A stretch of 64,000 nt of DNA from Solwaraspora sp. WMMD406. Its GTDB lineage: Bacteria > Actinomycetota > Actinomycetes > Mycobacteriales > Micromonosporaceae. The position numbers were made by a program, and so were the translations under genes. How positions within the stretch are numbered: position 1 is the stretch's first letter; every line of letters starts with the position of its first letter. Below are positions 56,264 to 64,000 of the stretch, in pieces. The notes under the pieces are model-generated. The model had not been told where the DNA came from, did no database searches, and saw only the letters and a list, made by a program, of their open reading frames with translations. The DNA lies in contig NZ_JARUBF010000001.1 of the NCBI RefSeq assembly GCF_029626025.1, positions 6,976,001 to 7,040,000 on the forward strand. Reading direction: 5' to 3'.

Positions 56264-57723
56264 ACGACGACGACCACGACGGCGGTACGGCGGGCGATCG
56301 ACTCGACCCGGCGCGGCTGCGCGAGCTGTTCCTGTTCGAATCGCTCACCGAGGAGCAGCTGGCCGAGATCTCCGCCCTCGGTCGGGTACAGCACCGCCCC
56401 AGCGGCTCGACCGTCTACGTCGAGGGCGACCCGGCCGAGTGCTTCTTCGTCCTGCTCGCCGGCTCGGTGGCGCTGACCCGCCGGGTCCGGGGCGCCGACG
56501 TCGAGGTGACCCGCAGCGACCATCGGGGCGCGTACGCGGGAGCCACCCAGGCGTACGCCGGCGACCGGATGGAGCAGGTGTATCCGAACACCATGCGGGC
56601 GCTCACCGACGTCTCGCTGTTCGCGTTGCCGGCGCAGGCATTCGCCACCGCGATCCGGCAGTGGTTCCCGATGGCGATGCATCTGCTGGACGGGCTCTTC
56701 GTGGCGATGCGCACCAACCAGACGGTGATCGGCGAACGGGAGCGGCTGCTGGCGCTCGGCTCGCTCACCGCCGGGTTGACCCACGAGCTCAACAACCCGG
56801 CCGCCGCCGCCGTCCGCGCCACCGCCGTCCTGCGGGAACGGATCTCCGGGATGCGGCAGAAGCTGGGCATGGTCGCCGACGGGCGGCTGGACGGCGCCCA
56901 GCTGCGCCGGCTGGTGGGGCTGCAGGAAGCCGCCGTGCAGCGGGCCGCCAAGGCACCGAAGCGGTCGGCGCTGGAGGCCAGCGACGCCGAGGACGAGCTC
57001 ACCGACTGGTTGGACGACCACGCCGTACCGGAGGGTTGGGAGATCGCGCCGACGCTGGTGGCCGGCGGGTTCGACGCCGACGGCCTGGCGGAGGTGGCGG
57101 CGGCGGTCGACGCCGCCGACCTGATGCCGGCCGTACGCTGGCTGGCCTACACCGTCGAGACCGAGCTGCTGCTCGGCGAGATCGAAGACGCCGTCGGTCG
57201 GATCTCCGGGCTGGTCGGCGCGGCCAAGCAGTACAGCCAGCTCGACCGGGCGCCGCATCAGACGGTGGACGTGCACGAGCTGCTCGACGCCACCCTCGCC
57301 ATCTTCACCGGCAAGATCCCGGCCCAGGTACGGGTGGAGCGCGACTACGACCGCTCGCTGCCGCCGGTGGCGGCGTACGCCGCAGAGCTCAACCAGGTGT
57401 GGACCAACCTGATCGACAACGCCCTCGGCGCGATGGCGTCGACCGGCTTCGACACCTCGCCCGGTGTGTTGACCGTGCGCACCGGGCGGCTCGACGACCA
57501 TCTGTCGGTCGAGATCGTCGACACCGGGCCGGGCATCCCGGCCGAGGTCCGACCCCGGATCTTCGAGCCGTTCTTCACCACCAAGCCGATCGGCGAGGGC
57601 ACCGGACTCGGCCTAGACATCTCATACCGGATCGTGGTGAAGAAGCACGGTGGCGATATCCGGGTGGAATCCGGACCCGGGCGGACCACGTTTCGCGTGC
57701 TGCTCCCGCTCACCGCCGGATAG
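56260..57723 (+). CDS. cyclic-nucleotide-binding sensor histidine kinase
   Basis: The protein is 487 aa from GTG 56260 overlapping the previous stop. Residues ~20-150 are a cNMP-binding beta-roll (LFLFESLTEEQLAEISALGR, SGSTVYVEGDPAECFFVLLA, GSVALTRRVRG). The kinase follows: H-box LGSLTAGLTHELNNPAAAAV (His phosphorylated), N-box LNQVWTNLIDNALGAMAST, G1 EIVDTGPGIPAEVRPRIFEP and G2 GEGTGLGLDISYRIVVKKHG. No membrane helix, so it is soluble. It is probably the partner of the REC-reductase, linking nucleotide state to redox metabolism. Confidence 0.93.
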   Translation: MNDDDHDGGTAGDRLDPARLRELFLFESLTEEQLAEISALGRVQHRPSGSTVYVEGDPAECFFVLLAGSVALTRRVRGADVEVTRSDHRGAYAGATQAYAGDRMEQVYPNTMRALTDVSLFALPAQAFATAIRQWFPMAMHLLDGLFVAMRTNQTVIGERERLLALGSLTAGLTHELNNPAAAAVRATAVLRERISGMRQKLGMVADGRLDGAQLRRLVGLQEAAVQRAAKAPKRSALEASDAEDELTDWLDDHAVPEGWEIAPTLVAGGFDADGLAEVAAAVDAADLMPAVRWLAYTVETELLLGEIEDAVGRISGLVGAAKQYSQLDRAPHQTVDVHELLDATLAIFTGKIPAQVRVERDYDRSLPPVAAYAAELNQVWTNLIDNALGAMASTGFDTSPGVLTVRTGRLDDHLSVEIVDTGPGIPAEVRPRIFEPFFTTKPIGEGTGLGLDISYRIVVKKHGGDIRVESGPGRTTFRVLLPLTAG

Positions 57724-57738
57724 CCGCACACTGGTGAG

Positions 57739-58245
57739 GTGGGCGACGTCGCGGCGGTGCTGTTGGTGGACCAGGCAGGCGCGATCCTGCTACAGCTCAG
57801 GGACGGGCAGGCACCCAGCCATCCGCACACCTGGTGTGTGCCTGGTGGCCACTGCGAGCCCGGCGAGACACCGGAACAGACCGCCTGGCGGGAACTGTGG
57901 GAGGAGACCGGGTTACGACCGGAGCGAGGACTGCGGCTGTTCTGCCGGCGTGAGCTGACGCCCGGGCGGACCGGGCACTACTACTACGGTTCCACCCGGG
58001 CCCGGCAGCGGGACGTGCTCCTCGGCGAAGGAGCGGCCATGCTGTTCCTGCTGCCGGACCAGATCACCGACGGCCGCCCGCTCGCCCCGGGCTCGGCCAG
58101 CCTACTCGCCGAGTTCCTCGCCTCCCCGCAGTATGCCTGGGGCCCGGCCGCCGATCGACGCGAGTCAGCCGAGGGCGGTGGGTATGATCCGGCCCATGAT
58201 CGGGTCCGGCGGCAGATCCACGAGTACCACCACCGCGCCGGGTAG
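57739..58245 (+). CDS. Nudix hydrolase
   Basis: The protein is 168 aa from GTG 57739, 15 bases after the kinase stop. The Nudix box is complete: [20 protein letters not shown] then ETGL, with all three consensus glutamate positions. [20 protein letters not shown] and TWCVPGG are typical lead-in strands. It hydrolyses nucleoside-diphosphate-linked compounds using Mg2+. Its end overlaps the start region of the Dam-type methyltransferase by about 60 bases. The substrate is unknown; it could act in clean-up or in the redox/signalling operon upstream. Confidence 0.93.
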   Translation: MGDVAAVLLVDQAGAILLQLRDGQAPSHPHTWCVPGGHCEPGETPEQTAWRELWEETGLRPERGLRLFCRRELTPGRTGHYYYGSTRARQRDVLLGEGAAMLFLLPDQITDGRPLAPGSASLLAEFLASPQYAWGPAADRRESAEGGGYDPAHDRVRRQIHEYHHRAG

Positions 58246-59077
58246 GTCCTTTCTCAAGTGGGCGGGCGGCAAGACCCGGTACGCGTCGACGATCGTGGCC
58301 GCCGCCCCCGACTTCACCGGCGTCTACCGGGAGCCGTTCCTCGGTAGTGGCGCGGTGTTCTTCGAACTGTCGCCCCGCCGGGCGGTGCTCAGCGACGCCA
58401 ACCCCGAGCTGATCGTCTGCTTCACGATGGTTGCCAAGGATCCGGAGGCGGTGATGCGGCTGCTGGACGAGCAGCCCAACACCCCCGAGCACTTCGCGGC
58501 GATGCGCCACCGGTCGCCTGCGGACTGCTCGGACCTGGAGCGCGCGGTACGGGTCATCTATCTGAACAAGACCGCTTTCCGCGGGTTGTGGCGGGTCAAC
58601 CGCCGGGGGCAGTTCAACACGCCGTACGGCGCCTACGACCGCCCTTACTACAACCGGGCGATCCTGCTGGGCGCCGCGAGCCTGCTGGCCCGGGCCGAAC
58701 TGCGGGTGGCGGACTTCACCACACAACTCGACGAAGCAGACGCGGGCGACTGGGTGTACCTGGATCCGCCGTACGTGCCGTCGGGTGGGTGGGCGGATTT
58801 CAAGCGGTACACCCCGGAGCAGTTCGGCGAGGCCGACCACGTACGGCTGCGGGACGCGATGCGGCGGGCCGCCGGCCGTGGCGTGTGGCTGACGCTGACC
58901 AACAGCGACACGCCGTTCGTCCGGGAGTTGTTCGGCGCGGACTTCATGATCACGCCGATGCCGACCCGCCGCGACATCAACCTGCGGGCGGCGAACCGGG
59001 GCAGCCGGGACCTGATCGTCACCAACTATCCGCTGCCGCCGTCGGCCCCCGCGACGGCGGCCGCGCCCGCCGGCTGA
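58184..59077 (+). CDS. Dam-family DNA adenine-N6 methyltransferase
   Basis: The protein is 297 aa from ATG 58184 (ATG 58196 is an alternative). The D12-class order is clear: [20 protein letters not shown] (motif X), [20 protein letters not shown] (motif I, SAM binding), [33 protein letters not shown] (target recognition start), and [20 protein letters not shown] (catalytic DPPY). It methylates adenine in a short site, GATC in relatives, not proven here. No restriction endonuclease or mismatch repair gene is adjacent, so it looks like an orphan. It overlaps the Nudix gene end. Confidence 0.92.
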   Translation: MIRPMIGSGGRSTSTTTAPGRSFLKWAGGKTRYASTIVAAAPDFTGVYREPFLGSGAVFFELSPRRAVLSDANPELIVCFTMVAKDPEAVMRLLDEQPNTPEHFAAMRHRSPADCSDLERAVRVIYLNKTAFRGLWRVNRRGQFNTPYGAYDRPYYNRAILLGAASLLARAELRVADFTTQLDEADAGDWVYLDPPYVPSGGWADFKRYTPEQFGEADHVRLRDAMRRAAGRGVWLTLTNSDTPFVRELFGADFMITPMPTRRDINLRAANRGSRDLIVTNYPLPPSAPATAAAPAG

Positions 59078-59087
59078 GGCTGGTCGG

Positions 59088-60001
59088 TCAGCCGGCGTGG
59101 GCCAGGGCCGCCAGTCCCCGGCGGACCGCTTCGGCCAGCGAGGTGGTCGGTCGGCCGATGAGCCGACTCAGGTCACCGCTGTCGGTGGTCAGTTCGCCTC
59201 GGGCGATGCCGACGTCGGCGGCGGCGAGGACGGTCGCGAACCCTTCCGGTACGCCGGCCTCGGTCAAGGTCTTGGCGTACGTCTCGGCCGGTAGGTCCTG
59301 GTAGGTGACCTGACGGCCGCTCTGCCGGCTGATCTCGGCCGCCAGTTCGGCCAGGGTGAAGGGCTCGTCGGCGCCGAGTTCGTACACCGTGCCGGCCGGG
59401 TTCGCGGACGCGGAGTTGGCGGACGCGGAGTTGGCGGACGCGTCGTTGACGAGGACGGCGGCGGCCGCGCTGGCGAAGTCCGCCGGGTGGCGGCGGCGAC
59501 CCGGCCGGTGCCGGCGGCACCGAGGATGGTTCCGCTGTCCACGGCGGGGCCGAGGGCGGCCTCGGTGTAGTTCTCGACGTACCAGCCGTTGCGCAGCAGG
59601 ACGAACGGCAGCCCGGATGCCCGGATGAGCCGCTCGGTGGCCAGGTGTTCGACGGCGAGTGGAACGCTGCTGGTGTCCCCTTTGAGGATGCTGGTGTAGG
59701 CGAGTAGGCCGACGCCGGCCGCTTGAGCGGCCTCGACCACGTTGCGGTGCTGCTCGATCCGTTGCCCGACCTCGCTGCCGGAGATGAACAGCAGCTTGCT
59801 GGTGTCGGCGAGGGCCGAGGTGAGGGTCTGCGGCTGGTCGTAGTCGGCGAACCGGACCTGGATGCCCCGGCTGGCGAGGTCGTCGACCTTCTCCGGTGTT
59901 CGGACCGCTGCGACGATCTGCTCTGGTGGCACTCCCCGGTCGAGGAGTTCGGTCAGGACGAGCCGGCCGAGGTGGCCGGAGGCTGCGGTAACGGTGATCA
60001 T
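59088..60001 (-). pseudogene. NmrA-like NAD(P)-binding protein with a frameshift
   Basis: From ATG 60001 the frame gives MITVTAASGHLGRLVLTELL, AAVRTPEKVDDLASRGIQVR, LLAYTSILKGDTSSVPLAVE and LLRNGWYVENYTEAALGPAV, the NmrA/azoreductase-type SDR. Near 59480 the natural continuation (DFASAAAAVLVNDASANSAS to TVYELGADEPFTLAELAAEI) lies one base out of phase, ending at 59088. One missing base (or a sequencing error in the GGCGG-rich run) explains it. A 15-bp repeat (NSASA units, 59407-59436) sits in the shifted part. It is divergent from an HxlR regulator. Confidence 0.85.
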
Positions 60002-60114
60002 GATGACTCCCTGGTCGACGTACTGCTTCACCTGCCCCCTGAACGATTGCACTAACTTTTGGAAGGTGCCATCAGACGGTGAGTACGGTCAGCAGGTAGG
60101 TGCCAGCGGACGGT

Positions 60115-60120
60115 TACGCT
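60115..60120 (+). promoter_or_regulatory. -10 box TACGCT for a leaderless transcript
   Basis: TACGCT, 6 bases, then ATG 60127. The GGAGG touching the ATG is too close to serve as a normal ribosome site. Confidence 0.4.
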
Positions 60121-60126
60121 GGAGGA

Positions 60127-60567
60127 ATGGTTCGCCGGTCCAGCACGAGCGACGCCCCGTTCACCGATCCACACACGCCCGACCCACGCTCGCCCGACCC
60201 CACGGACGAGTTGATCGCCGACGTGTTCGCCCGAGGATGCCCGTCCAGAACCACCCTGGACCACGTATCGGGCAAATGGGGCATACTCGCACTTAGTGCG
60301 CTGCTCGCTGGTAGCTACCGCTTCAACGCGCTTCGTCGACGGGTCGACGGCATCAGCGAAAAGATGTTGGCCCAGACGCTACAGGCGCTGGAGCGGGACG
60401 GCCTGGTCCTCCGGGATGTGCAGGCGACCATCCCACCCCGGGTCGAATACAGTCTCACGCCGCTCGGCCAGCGGATCGCCGGCAAGCTGACCGAACTCAT
60501 CGAACTGGTGGAAGCGGAGATGCCGACGGTGCTGGCCGCACGGGCCCGATTCGACCAGCCTGCCTGA
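60127..60567 (+). CDS. HxlR-family winged-helix regulator
   Basis: The protein is 146 aa from ATG 60127. After a Pro/Asp-rich leader comes the HxlR fold: CPSRTTLDHVSGKWGILALS (Cys and KW signature), ALLAGSYRFNALRRRVDGIS, EKMLAQTLQALERDGLVLRD and PPRVEYSLTPLGQRIAGKLT. These repressors often sense quinones, aldehydes or redox stress through the N-terminal Cys. It is divergent from the NmrA-like gene, the usual target arrangement, though that gene is frameshifted here. Confidence 0.92.
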   Translation: MVRRSSTSDAPFTDPHTPDPRSPDPTDELIADVFARGCPSRTTLDHVSGKWGILALSALLAGSYRFNALRRRVDGISEKMLAQTLQALERDGLVLRDVQATIPPRVEYSLTPLGQRIAGKLTELIELVEAEMPTVLAARARFDQPA

Positions 60568-60604
60568 TCCGCACCGACCGACCGGCGCGGACATCTTCCC
60601 GCGC

Positions 60605-60644
60605 GAGGCCGGCTACTGCAGCAAGAGGCCGGCTACTGCAGCAT
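60605..60644. repeat. 20-bp tandem duplication spanning the DUF5995 stop
   Basis: Units 60605-60624 and 60625-60644 (GAGGCCGGCTACTGCAGCAA/T) match at 19 of 20 bases. The minus gene's stop (CTA at 60633-60635) is in the right copy, with a duplicate in the left. Confidence 0.95.
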
Positions 60645-61397
60645 GCTGGCCACCGGCGACAGCAGGGCCCACCCGATGAAGGCGGTGTGCTTGTCCAACC
60701 GGGCCCGCTCCCGCTCCATGGTTTCCGGGTCGTGCCGAGTCGGCCACATCCGCGCCGCGTCGCGCCAAGCGATGTCGCGGGTGAACTCGACCAACCGGTT
60801 CTGGTACCAATCGTCGATCTTGCCGTTCAACCGATCGATGCAGATCTGCCACGTGCTCAGGTAGCTACGGCGCAGGTCCGGGATCCGGTCGAAGAAGATC
60901 TCGTTGATGTACAGGTAGTCCCGGTGCTGCTCGTCGTTGTCCGGTCCCGACCCGAGTTTGTGCCAGGTGCTGAGCAGGGCGAACGGCAGGTCGTAGTTGA
61001 TGTGTGCGTTGACCCCGGCCGCGGCGGACGGCAACGATCGGATGCTCTCGTCCCGCAACCGGCTGAACAGCACCTGCCAGGCCATCGGCGTGTCGGTCCG
61101 GTTGCCCCAACACCGCAGAGCGGCGAAGTAGCGCTCGGCGAACTCGATGTCGAGCAGAGTCAGGAAATCCGGGTCAGCGAACGCCCCCTCGTCCAGCCGG
61201 TCCCGGATCGTCTTGGTGATCACCCAGTAGAGGTGGTTGAAGTCGGCCACCGGGTTCTCGCTGTCGTCCGGAGTGGCCGCCTCCAGCAGGACCTGCAGCT
61301 GGGCAAGGTCCTCGACGACACCGGCGACGTCGGTCGGTCGATGGGTGAGGATCTCGAGGATGTCGTCGTGTACGTGGCCCCAGCGAAGTTCGGGCAT
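60633..61397 (-). CDS. DUF5995-family protein
   Basis: The protein is 254 aa from ATG 61397 with GGAGG 6 bases upstream. The pattern VADFNHLYWVITKTIRDRLD, FADPDFLTLLDIEFAERYFA, AGVNAHINYDLPFALLSTWH and DRLNGKIDDWYQNRLVEFTR matches the mostly helical DUF5995 family of actinobacteria. His and Asp in HINYDLP may bind a metal. Function is unknown. No signal peptide. The stop lies in a tandem duplication. Monocistronic. Confidence 0.85.
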   Translation of the reverse strand: MPELRWGHVHDDILEILTHRPTDVAGVVEDLAQLQVLLEAATPDDSENPVADFNHLYWVITKTIRDRLDEGAFADPDFLTLLDIEFAERYFAALRCWGNRTDTPMAWQVLFSRLRDESIRSLPSAAAGVNAHINYDLPFALLSTWHKLGSGPDNDEQHRDYLYINEIFFDRIPDLRRSYLSTWQICIDRLNGKIDDWYQNRLVEFTRDIAWRDAARMWPTRHDPETMERERARLDKHTAFIGWALLSPVASMLQ

Positions 61398-61573
61398 CGA
61401 ACACCTCCGGTCTGCAGTGGCCCTGGGCCCTCGGGCGGGCCACCCGGCGAGACAGGACACTACCGGCGCGGCCGGTCCCAGGGTGCCAGGCCGACGCCAG
61501 CCCGAGGTATCGGCGCAATGACGCATGTGGACTGGCCAAACCCGGCAGGCCCGGTGTTCGCTTCTCCGGGCGG

Positions 61574-61613
61574 CGCCGTCGTCCGGTTGGCCCGGGTTGG
61601 CCGGACGGCGACG
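61574..61613 (-). terminator. possible hairpin after the LuxR gene
   Basis: CGCCGTCGTCCGG pairs with CCGGACGGCGACG with one mismatch and one G-T, about 65 bases after the stop of the large regulator. The region 61398-61676 shows no gene. Confidence 0.4.
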
Positions 61614-61676
61614 CGAGCGACCCGGACTGGCAGGTTACCAGTCAGATTTCCGCCACTACGGCGACAATCGCCACCG

Positions 61677-64000
61677 CTATCCACGAGGCTGATTACGCAT
61701 GTACACCCGGGTCGCTTCGACTCGGGTCTTGACCTGCAGCTTGTTGAGGATGTTCGAGACGTGCACGCCGACCGTACGCTCGCTGATGAACAACGCCTCG
61801 GCGGTCGCCCGGTTGGTCCGTCCCTCGGCAACCAGTTCCAGCACCTGACGTTCGCGGTCGGTGAGCACCGCCAACTCGTCGGCCGCGCCGCTGGACAACG
61901 CCCGACTGGTCCGCTCGGTCATCGCGGACCGCCCGACCCGTTCGTTACCCAACGCCCGCGCGACCCGCTCGCCGACGGTCGAGCCGGCGGTCGAGCCGGC
62001 GGTCGAGCCGGCGGTCGAGCCGGCGGCCGGCCGGCTGGTCAGCCCGGTCCGTAGCGTCACCGGCTCCTGGCTGTCCACCTCGGGCATCGGTTCCGGATCA
62101 CCGGCCGACAAGGTAACCCTGGCACGCGCGGCAAGCGCCTGGATCTCCTCGGTGAACGGGCGCGCGCCGAGCCGACGGGCGGTCCGGAATGCCATCTGCA
62201 GCGCCCGAGTCGCTTCGGCGTTGCGGGTACGGACGGCGTACATCGCCTCCGCCTGCCGCAACCGCGCGTACGCCGCCGGGTACGGATGACTGCGCCGTTC
62301 CCAGACCTCGGCCGCCCGTGCCCACAGTGCCGGATCCGACCTGCCCTCGATCCGGCTGATCTCCGCCGCGCACAGCTCCCGGTAGCCGATCACCGCGTCG
62401 CGCACCGGCGCGGCGGTGTCCGTGGTACTGCTGCGCTCCATCCGCTCGACCACCCCGACGAGCCGCCGTACGGCCTGAGTGTCGGCCGGCTCGCCATTGG
62501 ACCGTGCCTCGGCTTCGGCCCGCAGCCCGTGCCACACCAGTGGTGCCTGCAACCAGACGTCGTCCGACCGGCTCTCCGCCAGCTCGATCCCCTGCTGCAC
62601 CGCCTCCCGCGCCTCCGGATACCGGCGACGCCACATCGCCAGCCCGGCGCGCAGCGTCAACAACGGCAGCATGTGCCGGACCCCGCCGCCGGCCGCCAAC
62701 AGCGTCTCGATCGCCTCCAGGTCGGCTTCCGCGCCGTCGAGATGGCCGAATCCGACGTGGATCCGGCACCGCGCCAGCAGCAGTTCGACCGCGTCGGCCC
62801 CGGACGGCCGGTGCCGCAACGCGGCGGTGATCACTTCTTCGGCCTCGGCCCACCGGCCGAGCCGGAACAACCCGTTGGCCGCGACCGACAACAACCGGGT
62901 GCCGTACGTCCGGGCCAGACCGACCCGTTCGGCCCGCTCGGCACCCTGACGGGCGACCGCGACACCGTCCTCCAATTCGTTGAGCGGTCCGCTGAGCAGC
63001 TCGGCCAGATGCAGGTCGGCGACAGCCACGTCCGCCGGGCCGCCCGCCGACTCCGCGGTGCACCGGGCCTGCCGTACCGCGTGTTTGCCGGCCTCGGGAT
63101 CGTTGAGATAGGCCTGGCTGTAGCCGAGCGTGACCCCGGCGAGCACCATCGCCGATGCGGCGTCCGGCACTCCGGCGGCCAACTCCAACGCCTCCCGGGC
63201 CCGCCGGCCGGCCTCGCCGTACCGGCACAGTTGCAGCAGCAGGTCGGCGGAGTGGGCGGCGGCAGCCACCCGCTCGCTCGGCGACACGTCCCGCGCGGCC
63301 AGGGTACGGTCGTACTCGCGTTCGGCCTCGGCGAGACGACCGACCGCGGTCAGGTAGCGGGCCCGCAACGTGTAGAGCCACGACGGCGGCGGACCGAACA
63401 GGTTGGTGGCCAACTGCTCCAACAGGGCCAACGCCCGTTCGTGCTCGCCGCTGCGGTGCGCCGCCTCGGCGGCCCGACGCCCCAGCGTTGTCGCGTCGAA
63501 CTCCACCAGCCAGGCCGGCGGGACATGATTGGCCAGATCGACCGCGCTGGCCCAGTGCTCGAACGCCTCGGCGAAACCGTACAACCGCTCGGCCTCCTCG
63601 GCCGCCGCGACCACCGCCGGCAGCGCCCGGGTCGTCTCGCCGGCTTCCCGCCAGTGGTGCGCCAACCGAGCGTGCTGCAGGTCACCGGAGGGGCCGGCGG
63701 CCAGCGCCTCGGCGTAGCGCCGGTGTAGCCGCACCCGCTCCCCCGGCAGCAACCGGGGCTCCAGCACCTCCCGGATCAAGGGGTAGCGGAAGCGGTAGCC
63801 GTCCGTCTCGGACAGCAGCACCCGCTGCCCGACCGCGTCCCGTACCGCCGTCAACAGTCGATCCTCGGCGAGCTCGACCACGCTCGCCAGCAGCTCGTGG
63901 GCCACCGGCTCGACGCCGGCCGCCACCGCGTGCGACACGAGCTGGGCGTCGGCCGGTAGGGCGTCGATGTGCGACAGCGCGATCTCCCGCAGCGTCTCGG
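61677..64000 (-). CDS. large LuxR-family (LAL-type) regulator, N-terminus beyond the window
   Basis: At least 774 codons are present; the frame is still open at 64000. The first part (YRFRYPLIREVLEPRLLPGE) is the end of an AAA/NB-ARC-type ATPase module. About 550 residues of TPR-like helices follow (AEAFEHWASAVDLANHVPPA, AEREYDRTLAARDVSPSERV, LHLAELLSGPLNELEDGVAV). A Ser/Thr/Gly repeat (AGSTAGSTAGSTAGST) leads to the C-terminal LuxR helix-turn-helix (LAVLTDRERQVLELVAEGRT, FISERTVGVHVSNILNKLQV). Such regulators control secondary metabolism or catabolism and bind ATP plus a ligand. Confidence 0.92.
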   Translation of the reverse strand, partial: ETLREIALSHIDALPADAQLVSHAVAAGVEPVAHELLASVVELAEDRLLTAVRDAVGQRVLLSETDGYRFRYPLIREVLEPRLLPGERVRLHRRYAEALAAGPSGDLQHARLAHHWREAGETTRALPAVVAAAEEAERLYGFAEAFEHWASAVDLANHVPPAWLVEFDATTLGRRAAEAAHRSGEHERALALLEQLATNLFGPPPSWLYTLRARYLTAVGRLAEAEREYDRTLAARDVSPSERVAAAAHSADLLLQLCRYGEAGRRAREALELAAGVPDAASAMVLAGVTLGYSQAYLNDPEAGKHAVRQARCTAESAGGPADVAVADLHLAELLSGPLNELEDGVAVARQGAERAERVGLARTYGTRLLSVAANGLFRLGRWAEAEEVITAALRHRPSGADAVELLLARCRIHVGFGHLDGAEADLEAIETLLAAGGGVRHMLPLLTLRAGLAMWRRRYPEAREAVQQGIELAESRSDDVWLQAPLVWHGLRAEAEARSNGEPADTQAVRRLVGVVERMERSSTTDTAAPVRDAVIGYRELCAAEISRIEGRSDPALWARAAEVWERRSHPYPAAYARLRQAEAMYAVRTRNAEATRALQMAFRTARRLGARPFTEEIQALAARARVTLSAGDPEPMPEVDSQEPVTLRTGLTSRPAAGSTAGSTAGSTAGSTVGERVARALGNERVGRSAMTERTSRALSSGAADELAVLTDRERQVLELVAEGRTNRATAEALFISERTVGVHVSNILNKLQVKTRVEATRVYMRNQPRG
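61978..62025. repeat. 12-bp repeat coding for AGST units
   Basis: Four exact copies of GTCGAGCCGGCG lie between the TPR region and the DNA-binding domain of the LuxR regulator; changes in copy number would alter the linker by four residues. Confidence 0.95.

Overview
The window is high-GC, with many GTG and some TTG starts, frequent 4-base ATGA/GTGA stop-start overlaps and gene families typical of actinomycetes: XRE/DUF397 pairs, XRE-TPR regulators, an F420-type LLM oxidoreductase, STAS/anti-sigma-like genes and a large LuxR regulator. An actinobacterium, most likely a Micromonosporaceae member, is the best guess. This is inferred from gene content and base composition; no 16S is present.

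Region by region. (1) 1-8.1 kb is accessory DNA: an SDR tail, a histidine phosphatase and a Nudix hydrolase, then a minus-strand operon of very small genes and an AlpA-like DNA-binding protein. A wHTH/TPR regulator follows, then an isochorismatase-family hydrolase cut by a complete 884-bp IS5-type element, then a GntR-kinase fusion coupled to a second P-loop kinase. (2) 8.4-11.6 kb is a cassette of a small secreted four-cysteine protein, an ABC ATPase and two membrane proteins. (3) 11.6-13.4 kb has two back-to-back toxin-antitoxin modules; the PIN toxin is broken by a 380-bp MITE-like element and a frameshift. (4) 13.5-20.5 kb holds a DUF4132 operon, an MDMPI-like protein, an LLM-hemerythrin fusion, and the divergent LysE exporter and LysR regulator. 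(5) 20.6-23.8 kb is a five-gene translationally coupled operon including a split XRE/TPR regulator, plus an intact XRE-TPR regulator; two near-identical 17-bp palindromes sit upstream of the two units.

(6) 24-38 kb is mostly housekeeping: tRNA-Ser(CGA), deoD, tadA with its partner, an M23 lipoprotein, tyrA, mtnA, a PHP protein, an EamA transporter, a DUF885 peptidase, a flippase-like protein, a copper-binding four-helix protein, STAS/ATPase regulators and DoxX. (7) 38.2-47.5 kb is a phosphate-scavenging block: a 1461-aa secreted nuclease/5'-nucleotidase, divergent from a Tat-exported PhoX-like enzyme and a secreted phytase-type esterase. (8) 47.7-54.6 kb contains XRE/DUF397, small proteins and a possible aromatic tailoring set: a TDO-superfamily-like protein, a PobA-like flavin hydroxylase, a methyltransferase and a glycosyltransferase. 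(9) 54.6-64 kb has a redox/signalling pair (REC-reductase fusion plus cNMP-histidine kinase), a Nudix hydrolase, an orphan Dam-type methyltransferase, a frameshifted NmrA-like gene with divergent HxlR, a DUF5995 gene and the 3' part of a large LuxR regulator.

Across the window, short tandem duplications of 18-30 bp repeatedly lie on or just after stop codons. Many genes also have a TANNNT box 6-8 bases before the start codon, which suggests leaderless mRNAs.
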